The notes under the pieces: model-generated | Seen by the model: only the letters and a program-made list of their open reading frames with translations | Database searches by the model: none | Told to the model about the DNA's origin: nothing | Assembly (NCBI GenBank): GCA_026390015.1 | Contig: JAPLGS010000103.1 | Location: forward strand, 1-41,940 | Length of the DNA: 41,940 bases | From: Chloroflexota bacterium | GTDB lineage: Bacteria > Chloroflexota > Anaerolineae > Anaerolineales > Villigracilaceae | Direction of reading: 5' to 3' | Translations under genes and position numbers: made by a program | Shown: positions 1 through 9,316 of the stretch, piece by piece | Numbering within the stretch: the first letter of the stretch is position 1 | Layout: each line of letters begins with the position of its first letter

Positions 1-61
1 GCGGGTCTTTAATATCGCCAAAATGCTCCTGAATATGGGCTAATGAATCTACTTGGCTCAT
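1..61 (-). CDS. N-terminus of ISAs1-family-like transposase (partial, runs off window)
   Basis: Reading leftwards from an ATG at 61-59, the first 20 codons give MSQVDSLAHIQEHFGDIKDP, and the next codon begins with C, fitting Arg. A short leader ending in HF..x.DPR is the usual start of ISAs1-type (H-repeat-associated) transposases, where the N-terminal DDE-associated domain begins. Only 20 residues are visible, so the family call is tentative; the catalytic DDE part would lie outside the window. No terminal inverted repeat or target duplication could be identified on the inner side. It could also be an unrelated protein with a similar leader. Confidence 0.45.
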   Translation of the reverse strand, partial: MSQVDSLAHIQEHFGDIKDP

Positions 62-130
62 TCTCATCCTCTTGGTTTCTTTTTCCCTTGAGGATACCCG
101 ATACCCTTCTATTGTCTAGATGTAAGATGC

Positions 131-165
131 GTTTGCCCTGCCTTCGCTACCGCTCAGGGTGACAA
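131..165. repeat. Dispersed CCCTGAGCG/TAGCGAAGG-type repeat fragment
   Basis: On the minus strand this stretch reads TTGTCACCCTGAGCG, then GTAGCGAAGGCAGGGC. The TCACCCTGAGCG...AGCGAAGG core is a short interspersed repeat type found in many bacterial genomes. It lies between the transposase fragment and the ABC-F gene. The rest of 62-216 holds no gene; TATATT at 184-189 with GTGACA at 159-164 (19-nt spacer) could be a weak promoter for the ABC-F gene. Confidence 0.35.
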
Positions 166-216
166 TTTTATATAACTTGTAGTATATTTTGCCCCTTCAA
201 AGGATATGAATTATTT

Positions 217-2058
<1,842 letters not shown>

Positions 2059-2061
2059 ATC

Positions 2062-3750
2062 TTAATGAGAGAGTTGGTGACGTATCGCGCGTGGAACCCA
2101 TACGAGAATGGTTGTTCCTTCTCCACTCACCGCTGAAATATCAATATCACCCCCGACTGCGTGCGCGCGTGTTTGCATATTCGCCAAGCCGTGACCTAGT
2201 GATGCCTGCATGGTATCAAGGTCAAAACCTTTGCCGTCATCTTTGATCTCCAACAAGGCGCGGTCATGGGTGGTCCATAATACAATTTGTACTTTTTTTG
2301 CCTTGGCATGTTTTGCGGCATTCGCCAATGCTTCCTGACAGATGTGGAATAATGCCAGTGACTGCGTGTGCGGCAGGTCTTTCAGATCAGCTTCAGTTCC
2401 GGTGAAGTTAACTTCAGAGAAAGTATGCGCACGATATTCTGCGATCAGGTGTTTGATACCAATCAACAAACCTTCATTGCCAAGTTGACGGGGCCGCAGG
2501 TCCAGAATGTAGGCGCGGATATCTCGAATGGCCTGATTCAATCCATCGATCGAATGGCGGATCTGATCTTTGGAAGATTTTGGATCCTCGTCCAGCGTTA
2601 GTTTCGCGCCTTCCAGTACAAGCCCCACGCCGTAAATGGATTGAATAATTCCGTCATGCAAATCCATGCCGATACGGTCACGTTCCTCCAGCACGGCCAG
2701 CCTGCGTGCGTTGGAATGCAGGCGGGCATTCTCAATGGCAAGTCCTGCCCATGTACCCACGGCTGTGAGCAGTTGAATACTTCTTTCGTCAAATGGATCG
2801 GTTGCGCGGGTGGCCACGCCCATCACCCCCATCAGGTTTTCGCCTGAAAGCAATGGAATACATGCGATCTGTTGAAAGCCAGCCTGCACCACTTTATCAC
2901 GCAAAAAATTTGTATCACTCGCCAGATGCCTGCCGATCATCGGCTTGCGATTCTTGGCAACAATTCCAGGATAGCCCTCGCCGACCTGGAAAACATTTGC
3001 GGTCCAAAATGCTTCGGCGGCCTGCCCGCGATGCAGTACCATTCGCAGGGTGGTCTTATCTTCTTCCAACAGAAAGATCTCGCCCGCTTCCACTTTCATA
3101 TAGTTCATCACAAGCCCAAGAGTCTTGTTAAGGATCTCGTCGAGTTCCAGGCTTGAGGTCAGCGTGGATGCGATACCGTTGAGCAGTCCCATATCCACGT
3201 TGCGGCGAGTCAGCGCGAGGTCACGTTCCTTCATCTGTTCGTATAATCGCGCATTCTGAAGGGCAGTGGCGGCGTAAGTGGCGAGCATTTGGATGATCAT
3301 TTCATCATCCGCGGTAAATTCAAGCGCATCAATTTTTTCGGTAAGGTAGATCTGCCCCAGTTGAATATCACCTGCGCGAATTGGAACTCCTAAAAAAGAA
3401 GTCATCTTTGGGTGATGCGTGGGAAACCCAATTGAGCGCGGATGATCCGACATCACTGGAATACGCAAGGGGATTTCTGTATGCATCAATTCACCGATCA
3501 AGCCTTTTCCTACAGGCGGGTGTGGCATTTTTTTGATCTGCGCGTCGGTCATCCCGACTGAAATAAATTGCTTTAATTTGCCTTCGTCATCCAAAACCCC
3601 CAGCGCAGCATATCGCGCACCTGCCTGCTCACAAGCCGTGGCCGCAATTCGCTCAAGCAATGTTTCAAGAGAGACATCTTTTACCAATTCCAAACTTGCA
3701 CGATGTAGCGCGAGCAAACGATCCTGTAACTGTTCACGAGTAAGAAGCAT
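2062..3750 (-). CDS. Two-GAF NarL/DosS-type sensor histidine kinase (orphan)
   Basis: A cytoplasmic kinase of 562 residues. GAF-1 (~28-170) contains HPRSIGFPTHHPKM and FLGVPI (103-124), a block strongly reminiscent of the heme-binding GAF-A of mycobacterial DosS/DevS. GAF-2 spans ~185-345. The HisKA_3 dimerisation helix carries the phospho-acceptor in DRIGMDLHDG (His365), followed by an HATPase domain with N-box CQEALANAAKHA, DDGKGFD and GHGLANM. Such kinases phosphorylate NarL/FixJ-type regulators, but none is encoded nearby. The ATG at 3750 is chosen over upstream starts because TATAAT (minus strand, 3762-3757) ends 6 nt before it, suggesting a leaderless message, and because residues start to match the family there. 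It is divergent from HMG-CoA reductase. Heme binding is inference from motif similarity. Confidence 0.87.
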   Translation of the reverse strand: MLLTREQLQDRLLALHRASLELVKDVSLETLLERIAATACEQAGARYAALGVLDDEGKLKQFISVGMTDAQIKKMPHPPVGKGLIGELMHTEIPLRIPVMSDHPRSIGFPTHHPKMTSFLGVPIRAGDIQLGQIYLTEKIDALEFTADDEMIIQMLATYAATALQNARLYEQMKERDLALTRRNVDMGLLNGIASTLTSSLELDEILNKTLGLVMNYMKVEAGEIFLLEEDKTTLRMVLHRGQAAEAFWTANVFQVGEGYPGIVAKNRKPMIGRHLASDTNFLRDKVVQAGFQQIACIPLLSGENLMGVMGVATRATDPFDERSIQLLTAVGTWAGLAIENARLHSNARRLAVLEERDRIGMDLHDGIIQSIYGVGLVLEGAKLTLDEDPKSSKDQIRHSIDGLNQAIRDIRAYILDLRPRQLGNEGLLIGIKHLIAEYRAHTFSEVNFTGTEADLKDLPHTQSLALFHICQEALANAAKHAKAKKVQIVLWTTHDRALLEIKDDGKGFDLDTMQASLGHGLANMQTRAHAVGGDIDISAVSGEGTTILVWVPRAIRHQLSH

Positions 3751-3756
3751 ACAGAC

Positions 3757-3762
3757 ATTATA
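3757..3762 (-). promoter_or_regulatory. -10 box of sensor kinase gene, leaderless type
   Basis: TATAAT on the minus strand ends 6 nt before the kinase ATG at 3750. There is no Shine-Dalgarno sequence and no clear -35 box, so transcription would start at or next to the start codon. Confidence 0.5.
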
Positions 3763-3806
3763 ATCAATCCGTCGCTTTTTGATAGAATTTGAAAGAAGCC
3801 AAACAC

Positions 3807-3812
3807 TATACT
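3807..3812 (+). promoter_or_regulatory. -10 box of mevalonate operon
   Basis: TATACT lies 13 nt before the HMG-CoA reductase ATG, which would leave a leader of only about 6 nt. There is no convincing -35 hexamer at 17 nt. It lies back to back with the kinase promoter at 3757-3762. Confidence 0.4.
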
Positions 3813-3825
3813 TGGAACAACTCAC

Positions 3826-5115
3826 ATGACAAATTCGCGCATCTCTGGATTTTACAACCTGACTATCGAAGAACGCCGCGCCAAACTTGCGAAAGCCGCA
3901 GGTCAGACTCCCGAAAGCCTGCTCCCATTTACTACAGGCGGACTCTCTGCTGAATCAGCTGACCACATGATCGAGAATGTGATCGGCATGTTTGCGCTCC
4001 CAGTCGGCATCGGACTGAACTTCATGGTCAACGGCCGCGATGTGTTGATCCCCTTTGTAGTGGAAGAACCATCGGTTGTAGCTGGCGCATCCTTCATGGC
4101 AAAACTGGCCCGCGCCGGCGGCGGATTTATAGCCACCACTACCGAGCCTTTGATGATCGGACAAATGCAGTTGATCAACGTAGTCAACATGAATGAAGCA
4201 AAGCTGAAAATATATGAACACAAAGCCGAATTACTCGCCGTTGCAGATTCGATTGACCCGATCCTGAAGAAATTTGGCGGCGGCGCACGCGACCTTGAAG
4301 TGCGTATGATCGAAGAATCTGCCATCGGTCCGTTCATCGTCATTCATCTTATTTATGACGTGCGCGACGCGATGGGCGCGAACGCGGTCAACACAGCCTG
4401 TGAAAAACTTGCGCCACAAATTGAAGCCATCACGGGCGGAAAAGTCCATTTGAAAATATTATCAAATCTCGCAGATAGAAGAATTGCGCGCGTACGTGCC
4501 ACCATCCCGGTCAGCGAGCTGACCGTTGGATTTGAATCCTTCAAAGGTGAAACCGTGCGCGATGGCATCATCGCCGCATATGCCTTCGCCGCATCCGATC
4601 CGTATCGTGCCGCGACCCACAATAAGGGAATCATGAACGGCGTGGACTCAGTCGTCATCGCCACGGGCAACGACTGGCGCGCCATCGAAGCGGGCGCACA
4701 CGCTTATGCCGCTCGCAATGGACGATACACAGCATTATCCACTTGGGGCAAGGATAAAGATGGTAACCTTGTTGGCACACTCGAAATGCCGATGGCGGTG
4801 GGAATTGTCGGCGGCGCGACCAAGGTACATCCCGCCGCGCAAGCCGCAGTTAAATTAATGGGTGTGAAGACCGCATCCGAATTGGCAGAGATCATCGTCT
4901 CGGTGGGACTCGCTCAAAACATGGCCGCCCTGCGCGCCCTCGCCACCGAAGGCATCCAACGCGGACACATGTCCCTGCACGCGAGGCAGGTCGCCATCGC
5001 TGCGGGCGCATCTGGCGAGTTAATAGAAAAGGTTGCCGCGCAAATGGTGGCGGAAAAGATTGTGAGAATCGATCGCGCGGAAGAGATTTTGAAATCAATA
5101 AAGGAAATACAATGA
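3826..5115 (+). CDS. mvaA: Hydroxymethylglutaryl-CoA reductase, class II
   Basis: Interconverts HMG-CoA and mevalonate using NAD(P)H, the committed step of the mevalonate route to isoprenoids. The 429-residue length and lack of membrane segments mark the bacterial class II soluble form. The active-site elements align with Pseudomonas mevalonii numbering: Glu in VVEEPS (80-81), Lys267 in THNKGIMNG, Asp283 in ATGNDW and the general-acid His385 in GHMSLHARQ. The cofactor region contains DAMGANAVN (181-189). Starting at 3826 gives the family's normal N-terminus. It heads a plus-strand block and overlaps the following lipoprotein gene by 4 nt (ATGA). HMG-CoA synthase downstream argues for the biosynthetic direction. 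Cofactor preference cannot be read from the sequence. Confidence 0.95.
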   Translation: MTNSRISGFYNLTIEERRAKLAKAAGQTPESLLPFTTGGLSAESADHMIENVIGMFALPVGIGLNFMVNGRDVLIPFVVEEPSVVAGASFMAKLARAGGGFIATTTEPLMIGQMQLINVVNMNEAKLKIYEHKAELLAVADSIDPILKKFGGGARDLEVRMIEESAIGPFIVIHLIYDVRDAMGANAVNTACEKLAPQIEAITGGKVHLKILSNLADRRIARVRATIPVSELTVGFESFKGETVRDGIIAAYAFAASDPYRAATHNKGIMNGVDSVVIATGNDWRAIEAGAHAYAARNGRYTALSTWGKDKDGNLVGTLEMPMAVGIVGGATKVHPAAQAAVKLMGVKTASELAEIIVSVGLAQNMAALRALATEGIQRGHMSLHARQVAIAAGASGELIEKVAAQMVAEKIVRIDRAEEILKSIKEIQ

Positions 5116-5801
5116 GAAAAATACTTGTTTTCGTTTTTATTATTGCAGCAGCTGTTTCAGGATGTAATTTTTCCACGACAAGTACTTCTCCTGAAAGTAT
5201 TCCGACCCTTGCTGCGACACCAATTCCGTTTACGCCAATCCCAACATTAACTCCAACACTTGAGCCAACTTTAACCCCACCCGCAGCCCTTGGAACGATC
5301 GCGCTCGATTTCGTTGCATTGTTGTGCAATGCCAAATGGATGAATGGTGGACAGCAACTCACAGTTTGCCCAGATATAAATGCCGATCATTCAGGCGGTT
5401 ATGCAGTAGCGACTGATCCAAGTTCGGAAGGCTTGCCTGTCAATATGCCGGTACTTTTGACAATCCCGGCCATAAATTCATATTCCGCCTTATTCCTTCG
5501 TTATCCATCTTATACGGTTCACTCAGGAGATCGCTTCCGCGCAATGCTTCAATGCAAGTCTGGTGCACCTTGTGATGTTGAATACTCTTTGGAGTATTAC
5601 GATGCAAAAGGCAAATACCAGAGTCCCTTTTTATCGTGGAAGTTCAAATCCGGGGATGCGCCTGTCAACGTGGACGTGGATCTGAATATGCTCGCAAATC
5701 AAACCATTGACTTTGTATTGGCCCTCCGCCCAAACAATGACAGGCCGCAAGATGATGTCAGCCTGTGGATTGCGCCTCATATTTTCCGCCCTGCACCGTA
5801 A
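5112..5801 (+). CDS. Putative lipoprotein of unknown function
   Basis: A 229-residue exported protein I do not recognise. It opens with a lipoprotein signal: MRK, a hydrophobic stretch, then the lipobox VSGC with Cys18 as the acylated residue. Next comes a low-complexity Thr/Pro linker (~residues 22-57), a tether style common in Chloroflexota surface proteins. The remainder looks like a single globular beta-rich domain with three or four Cys (LCNAKW, VCPDI, LQCKSGAPC) that could form disulfides. It overlaps the end of mvaA by 4 nt and ends 11 nt before the HMG-CoA synthase start, so it is probably cotranscribed with mevalonate genes although a lipoprotein has no obvious place in that pathway. 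Confidence 0.75.
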   Translation: MRKILVFVFIIAAAVSGCNFSTTSTSPESIPTLAATPIPFTPIPTLTPTLEPTLTPPAALGTIALDFVALLCNAKWMNGGQQLTVCPDINADHSGGYAVATDPSSEGLPVNMPVLLTIPAINSYSALFLRYPSYTVHSGDRFRAMLQCKSGAPCDVEYSLEYYDAKGKYQSPFLSWKFKSGDAPVNVDVDLNMLANQTIDFVLALRPNNDRPQDDVSLWIAPHIFRPAP

Positions 5802-5812
5802 GGAAATAACTT

Positions 5813-6892
5813 ATGACGACCCCTCAAACACACTCCCCCACCCTCCTCAAACCCGTCAAGCCCGTTGGGATTGTCGGCTACGGCGCGTATGTGCCGCGTT
5901 ATCGTCTGCCCGCCAAGGAAGTCGCGCGCGTATGGACAGGCAAGACCAGCGGACTTCCCATCAAAGAGAAAGCCGTGCCCGGCCTCGATGAAGATGTGAT
6001 CACCATGTCCATCGAAGCGGCGCGCAACGCCATGCTCCGCGCACAAATTGACCCGACAGAATTGCGGGCGGTTTGGGTCGGCTCCGAGTCGCATCCGTAT
6101 GCGGTCAAACCAACTTCCACCGTAGTCGCTGAAGCGATCGGCGCAGTCCCCAACACACAAGGCGCGGATTTTGAATTCGCATGTAAGGCCGGCACTGAAG
6201 CCCTCGTCGCCGCCATGGGAATTGTCGGCTCGGGCATGGGGCATTACGCGATGGCAATCGGCATGGACACCGCGCAAGGCAAGCCCGGCGACGCGCTCGA
6301 ATATACTGCGGGCGCGGGCGGCGGTGCGTACATTGTCGGTCCCGCCGATGAGTCGCTGGCGATCATCAACGCCTCGTATTCCTACGTCACCGACACGCCC
6401 GATTTCTGGCGGCGCGAATATCAAAAATATCCCGAGCACGGCATGCGCTTCACGGGCGAGCCCGCCTACTTCAAACACATCACCGAAGCCGCGACTCATT
6501 TGATGGAAGCATCGGGCACAACCGCAAAAGATTACAAGTGGGCGGTTTTCCATCAGCCGAACACAAAATTCCCGCAGCGTGTCGCAGGCCAACTCGGATT
6601 TTCTGCGGAACAAATTGCGCCCGGGCTTTTAGTCCACACGATTGGAAATACTTACGCCGGCGCAGCCATGATCGGCTTGACAGCGACTCTCGACATCGCC
6701 CAGCCCGGTGACAGGATACTCATCGTCTCTTTCGGCTCTGGAGCTGGCTCAGACGTTTTCGACATTCTCGTCACTGACAAAGTCACCTCCCGCCAGGGTC
6801 TCGCGATGAAAACGCAGGAATACATCGCAAGACGTACTGAAATTGATTACGCCACTTATGTAAGATATCGCGGCAAGTTGGCGATGAAATAA
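5813..6892 (+). CDS. Hydroxymethylglutaryl-CoA synthase, archaeal type
   Basis: Condenses acetyl-CoA with acetoacetyl-CoA to HMG-CoA, feeding the reductase encoded two genes upstream. The 359-residue protein has the thiolase fold: an opening strand [13 protein letters not shown] (19-31), the acyl-accepting Cys124 in [11 protein letters not shown], catalytic His247 in VFHQPN, GNTYAGA (278-284) and the closing glycine-rich SFGSGAGSD (306-314). The compact length and the [13 protein letters not shown] start are typical of the archaeal/UPF0219-like branch rather than the staphylococcal one. AAGGAAA before the ATG serves as ribosome binding site. In archaea the cognate thiolase and a DUF35 OB-fold protein usually sit next to this gene; here an esterase intervenes and no DUF35 gene is present in the window. 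Confidence 0.92.
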   Translation: MTTPQTHSPTLLKPVKPVGIVGYGAYVPRYRLPAKEVARVWTGKTSGLPIKEKAVPGLDEDVITMSIEAARNAMLRAQIDPTELRAVWVGSESHPYAVKPTSTVVAEAIGAVPNTQGADFEFACKAGTEALVAAMGIVGSGMGHYAMAIGMDTAQGKPGDALEYTAGAGGGAYIVGPADESLAIINASYSYVTDTPDFWRREYQKYPEHGMRFTGEPAYFKHITEAATHLMEASGTTAKDYKWAVFHQPNTKFPQRVAGQLGFSAEQIAPGLLVHTIGNTYAGAAMIGLTATLDIAQPGDRILIVSFGSGAGSDVFDILVTDKVTSRQGLAMKTQEYIARRTEIDYATYVRYRGKLAMK

Positions 6893-6900
6893 AAAATTAT

Positions 6901-6984
6901 TCGTCATTGCGAGGGCGCTCTTGTTCTTTGCCCGAAGCAATCTCACCAATCTGTTGGAGATTGCTTCGCAAAGAACGCTCGCAA
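6901..6984. repeat. MITE/REP-like imperfect inverted repeat (CGTCATTGCGAG type)
   Basis: The left arm runs from TTGCGAG (6907) to GAAGCAATCTC (6934-6944). The right arm GAGATTGCTTCG...CTCGCAA (6957-6984) is its reverse complement, interrupted by a few extra bases in the left arm. This CGTCATTGCGAG...GAAGCAATCTC element is a widespread bacterial interspersed repeat type. It fills the gap between HMG-CoA synthase and the esterase. A second small hairpin, CACTTGC/GCAAGTG (6985-7006), follows just before the esterase ribosome binding site. Confidence 0.7.
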
Positions 6985-7028
6985 CACTTGCACCAGCACG
7001 CAAGTGCAGGTGTGACAGGAGACACTAT

Positions 7029-8006
7029 ATGGCATTCTTCGATCTCTCGCTCCCCGAACTAAAAACCTACCTCCCCACGCGTGAAGAACCCGCGGACTTT
7101 GACTCATTCTGGAAATCTACATTGGATGAAGCGCGGACCTTTCCACTCAATGCAAAGTTTGAAAAAGTTGATTATGGTCTCACCGCGCAGGAAACCTTCG
7201 ATGTCACCTTCAACGGTTTCGGCGGGCAACCCATCAAAGGTTGGTTTATTCTTCCAGTAGGGGCGCGTCGCGACGCGCCCCTACCCTGTGTTGTTGAATA
7301 CATCGGCTACGGCGGTGGACGAAGTTTCGCTTTCGAATGGCTCTTATGGGCAAGCGCAGGCTATGCTCACTTCGTGATGGATACACGCGGACAAGGCAGC
7401 ACTTGGTCGCCTGGAGACACACCAGATCTGTATGCCGAGGGCGGCAATCCACACATCCCAGGCAATATGACCAACGGCGTGCTGGATCCCAAACATTATT
7501 ATTACCGCCGCGTTTTCACAGACGCAGTCCGCGCGATTGATGCGGCACGCAACCACACTGAAGTAGACGCGTCACGCATATCTGTGACTGGCGGATCGCA
7601 AGGTGGAGGCATCACCATCGCCGCGGCAGGACTCGTCCCCGATGTAGTCGCAGCCATGCCCGACGTACCATTCCTTTGTCACTATCGCCGCGCAACAGAA
7701 CTGGTGGATTCCTATCCATATAAAGAGATCGCGGATTATTGTCACATCCACCGCGATAAAGTGGATACAGTTTTCAATACACTTTCTTATTTTGATGGTG
7801 TCAACTTCGCAACGCGCGCAAAAGCAAAAACATTATTCTCCACTGGTCTCATGGATCAGGTCTGCCCGCCTTCGACAGTTTTTTCGGCCTACAATCATTG
7901 GGCTGGCGAAAAGGAAATTAAAGTGTATCCATACAACGGTCACGAAGGCGGCGGAAGTTATCAGACGATGGAGAAGATAAAGTTTTTGAAGAATATTTGG
8001 AAATAA
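7029..8006 (+). CDS. Acetyl xylan esterase / cephalosporin-C deacetylase family hydrolase
   Basis: An alpha/beta hydrolase of 325 residues of the AXE1 family, which removes acetyl groups from xylo-oligosaccharides or related small esters. The catalytic triad is visible: Ser190 in GGSQGGG, Asp276 in GLMDQVCPP and His305 in NGHEGGG. The oxyanion side carries YIGYGGGR (91-98) and MDTRGQG (117-123). No signal peptide is seen, as in cytoplasmic members. The ATG at 7029 is chosen because AGGAGA lies 5-10 nt upstream and the family N-terminus (FFDLSLPELKTY) follows. Residues 77-85 (VGARRDAPL) are encoded by a perfect 28-bp palindrome that looks like an inserted repeat. The gene interrupts the mevalonate block and is flanked by two different repeat elements; its substrate is unknown. 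Confidence 0.88.
   Translation: MAFFDLSLPELKTYLPTREEPADFDSFWKSTLDEARTFPLNAKFEKVDYGLTAQETFDVTFNGFGGQPIKGWFILPVGARRDAPLPCVVEYIGYGGGRSFAFEWLLWASAGYAHFVMDTRGQGSTWSPGDTPDLYAEGGNPHIPGNMTNGVLDPKHYYYRRVFTDAVRAIDAARNHTEVDASRISVTGGSQGGGITIAAAGLVPDVVAAMPDVPFLCHYRRATELVDSYPYKEIADYCHIHRDKVDTVFNTLSYFDGVNFATRAKAKTLFSTGLMDQVCPPSTVFSAYNHWAGEKEIKVYPYNGHEGGGSYQTMEKIKFLKNIWK
7257..7284. repeat. Perfect 28-bp palindrome inside the esterase ORF
   Basis: The left half GTAGGGGCGCGTCG is followed directly by its exact reverse complement. It is in frame and encodes V-G-A-R-R-D-A-P-L. GTAGGGGCG...CGCCCCTAC palindromes are a known type of dispersed repeat in several bacterial phyla. Confidence 0.75.
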
Positions 8007-8012
8007 GAAATA

Positions 8013-8127
8013 CTCCGCTGGTTGAGTAGGGCGAAGCCCGTATCGAAACCAGTAATAACATGTAATCATGAAATTTGTGGTTTCGATACGATCCGCGAAG
8101 AACATGCGGAGCTACTCAACCACCGAG
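8013..8127. repeat. MITE/REP-like inverted repeat (GGTTGAGTAG...TATCGAAACC type)
   Basis: The left arm contains CTGGTTGAGTAG and CGTATCGAAACC (8018-8050). The right arm contains GGTTTCGATACG and GCTACTCAACCACC (8079-8124) in inverted order. This element is also a recurrent interspersed repeat type in bacteria. It occupies nearly the whole gap between the esterase and the thiolase-like gene. Confidence 0.7.
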
Positions 8128-8140
8128 GTAGAAATTAAAC

Positions 8141-9301
8141 ATGACAGATGTAGTAATCACAGGTATCGGACAAACACAAATCGGCGAACACTGGGAGATC
8201 AGTTTGCGCGATCTCGCTCTCGACGCCATTCAATCCGCGCACAAAGATTCAGGCGGACTCAAACCGCAGGCATTATTTGTTGGCAATATGCTCGCACCGA
8301 ATCTTTCCAATCAAGCGCATCTCGGCGCGCTCATCGCTGATTACGCCGGGCTGACCGGCATCGAAGCCATCACAGTCGAAGCCGCGGGCGCATCGGGTGG
8401 AGCGGCGCTTCGTCAGGCATATCTCGCCATCGCCAGCGGCATGGTGGATGTGGCGCTCGTGGTCGGCGTTGAAAAATTCACAGACAAAATCGGTTCGGAG
8501 GTTGAAGAAGCCATCGCCTCAACCAGCGATTCTGATTTTGAAGCTGTGCAAGGCATGACAACCACCGCGCAAGCCGCGTTGTTGATGAAGCGTTACATGT
8601 ACGAAAATGAAGTCACAGCAAATGGGTTTGCCAATTTTGCATTAACGGCTCACGCCAATGGAGTTGCAAATAAAAATGCGATGTTCCGAAAAGCAATTAA
8701 ATCCGAGACGTATGCCAAAGCAGAAATGGTCAGCGACCCGCTCAACATGTTTGACGCGGCTCCGAATGCGGATGGCGCCGCCGCGCTCGTTCTGACTCGC
8801 CGTGACCTGCTCCCGTCCGATTATCAGAATCAGCTCGTAAAGATCGCCGGCTCAGCGGCCTCCTCTGATACTTTGGCATTGCATGATAGAAAAGATATGT
8901 TGTACTTTGACACCGCGCAAATTTCAGCGGGTAAAGCCATGAAGCAAGCAGGAATCATCCTGGATCAAATCAACTTCTTTGAATATCACGATGCGTTCAG
9001 TATTTACGCCGCGCTAAGTTTGGAAGCGGTTGGGTTTGCAATTAAAGGTCGCGGTTGGAAGCTCGCAGAAAATCATGAGATCAGTTTGAATGGAAAAATC
9101 CCATGCGCAACCATGGGCGGCATGAAAGCGCGCGGATTCCCCGGCGGCGCTGCGGGCGTGTATCAAGCCATTGAAGCAGTCATACAGCTTCGAGGTCAGG
9201 CGGGAGCAAATCAGATAGCCAACGCAAAGTATGGACTCATCCAATCTCTTGGCGGGCCAGCCTCCACAGCGGTCAGTCACATTCTGCAAAGATTGGATTG
9301 A
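8141..9301 (+). CDS. Thiolase-fold protein lacking catalytic Cys and His
   Basis: A 386-residue protein clearly related to archaeal acetyl-CoA acetyltransferases, which make acetoacetyl-CoA for HMG-CoA synthase. The N-terminus VVITGIGQTQIGE, the DP.nMFDAAPNADGAAALVL region, HDAFS (His283) and a C-terminal LGGPAST all fit. However, the motif that normally reads EAACASGG is EAAGASGG, so the acylated Cys is Gly83 (codon GGC at 8387). The C-terminal NPSGG...GHP block is ATMGGMKARGFPGG, replacing the catalytic His by Phe333. Loss of two of the three core residues suggests that it cannot catalyse Claisen condensation. It may act as a structural or substrate-channel partner of the synthase, as thiolase and synthase form a complex in methanogens, or may have another acyl-CoA role. 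A functional thiolase would have to be encoded elsewhere. Confidence 0.85.
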   Translation: MTDVVITGIGQTQIGEHWEISLRDLALDAIQSAHKDSGGLKPQALFVGNMLAPNLSNQAHLGALIADYAGLTGIEAITVEAAGASGGAALRQAYLAIASGMVDVALVVGVEKFTDKIGSEVEEAIASTSDSDFEAVQGMTTTAQAALLMKRYMYENEVTANGFANFALTAHANGVANKNAMFRKAIKSETYAKAEMVSDPLNMFDAAPNADGAAALVLTRRDLLPSDYQNQLVKIAGSAASSDTLALHDRKDMLYFDTAQISAGKAMKQAGIILDQINFFEYHDAFSIYAALSLEAVGFAIKGRGWKLAENHEISLNGKIPCATMGGMKARGFPGGAAGVYQAIEAVIQLRGQAGANQIANAKYGLIQSLGGPASTAVSHILQRLD

Positions 9302-9316
9302 GGAGACACCCACCGT

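Noticed and set aside
3903-4343. 146-codon minus-strand frame within mvaA
   Set aside because: It is a shadow of the strongly conserved HMG-CoA reductase frame and has no recognisable protein features.
5777-6613. 278-codon minus-strand frame across HMG-CoA synthase
   Set aside because: Antisense to a gene with an intact active site; composition is typical of a shadow frame in G+C-rich coding DNA.
3826-9301. Recent horizontal transfer of the mevalonate genes from archaea
   Set aside because: Base composition and signals look like the neighbours, and archaeal-type synthase genes are, to my knowledge, found in other Chloroflexota, so ancient presence is as likely.
8141-9301. Thiolase-like gene as a decaying pseudogene
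   Set aside because: Full length, no stop or frameshift, and the surrounding motifs are intact; loss of catalytic residues alone does not show decay.
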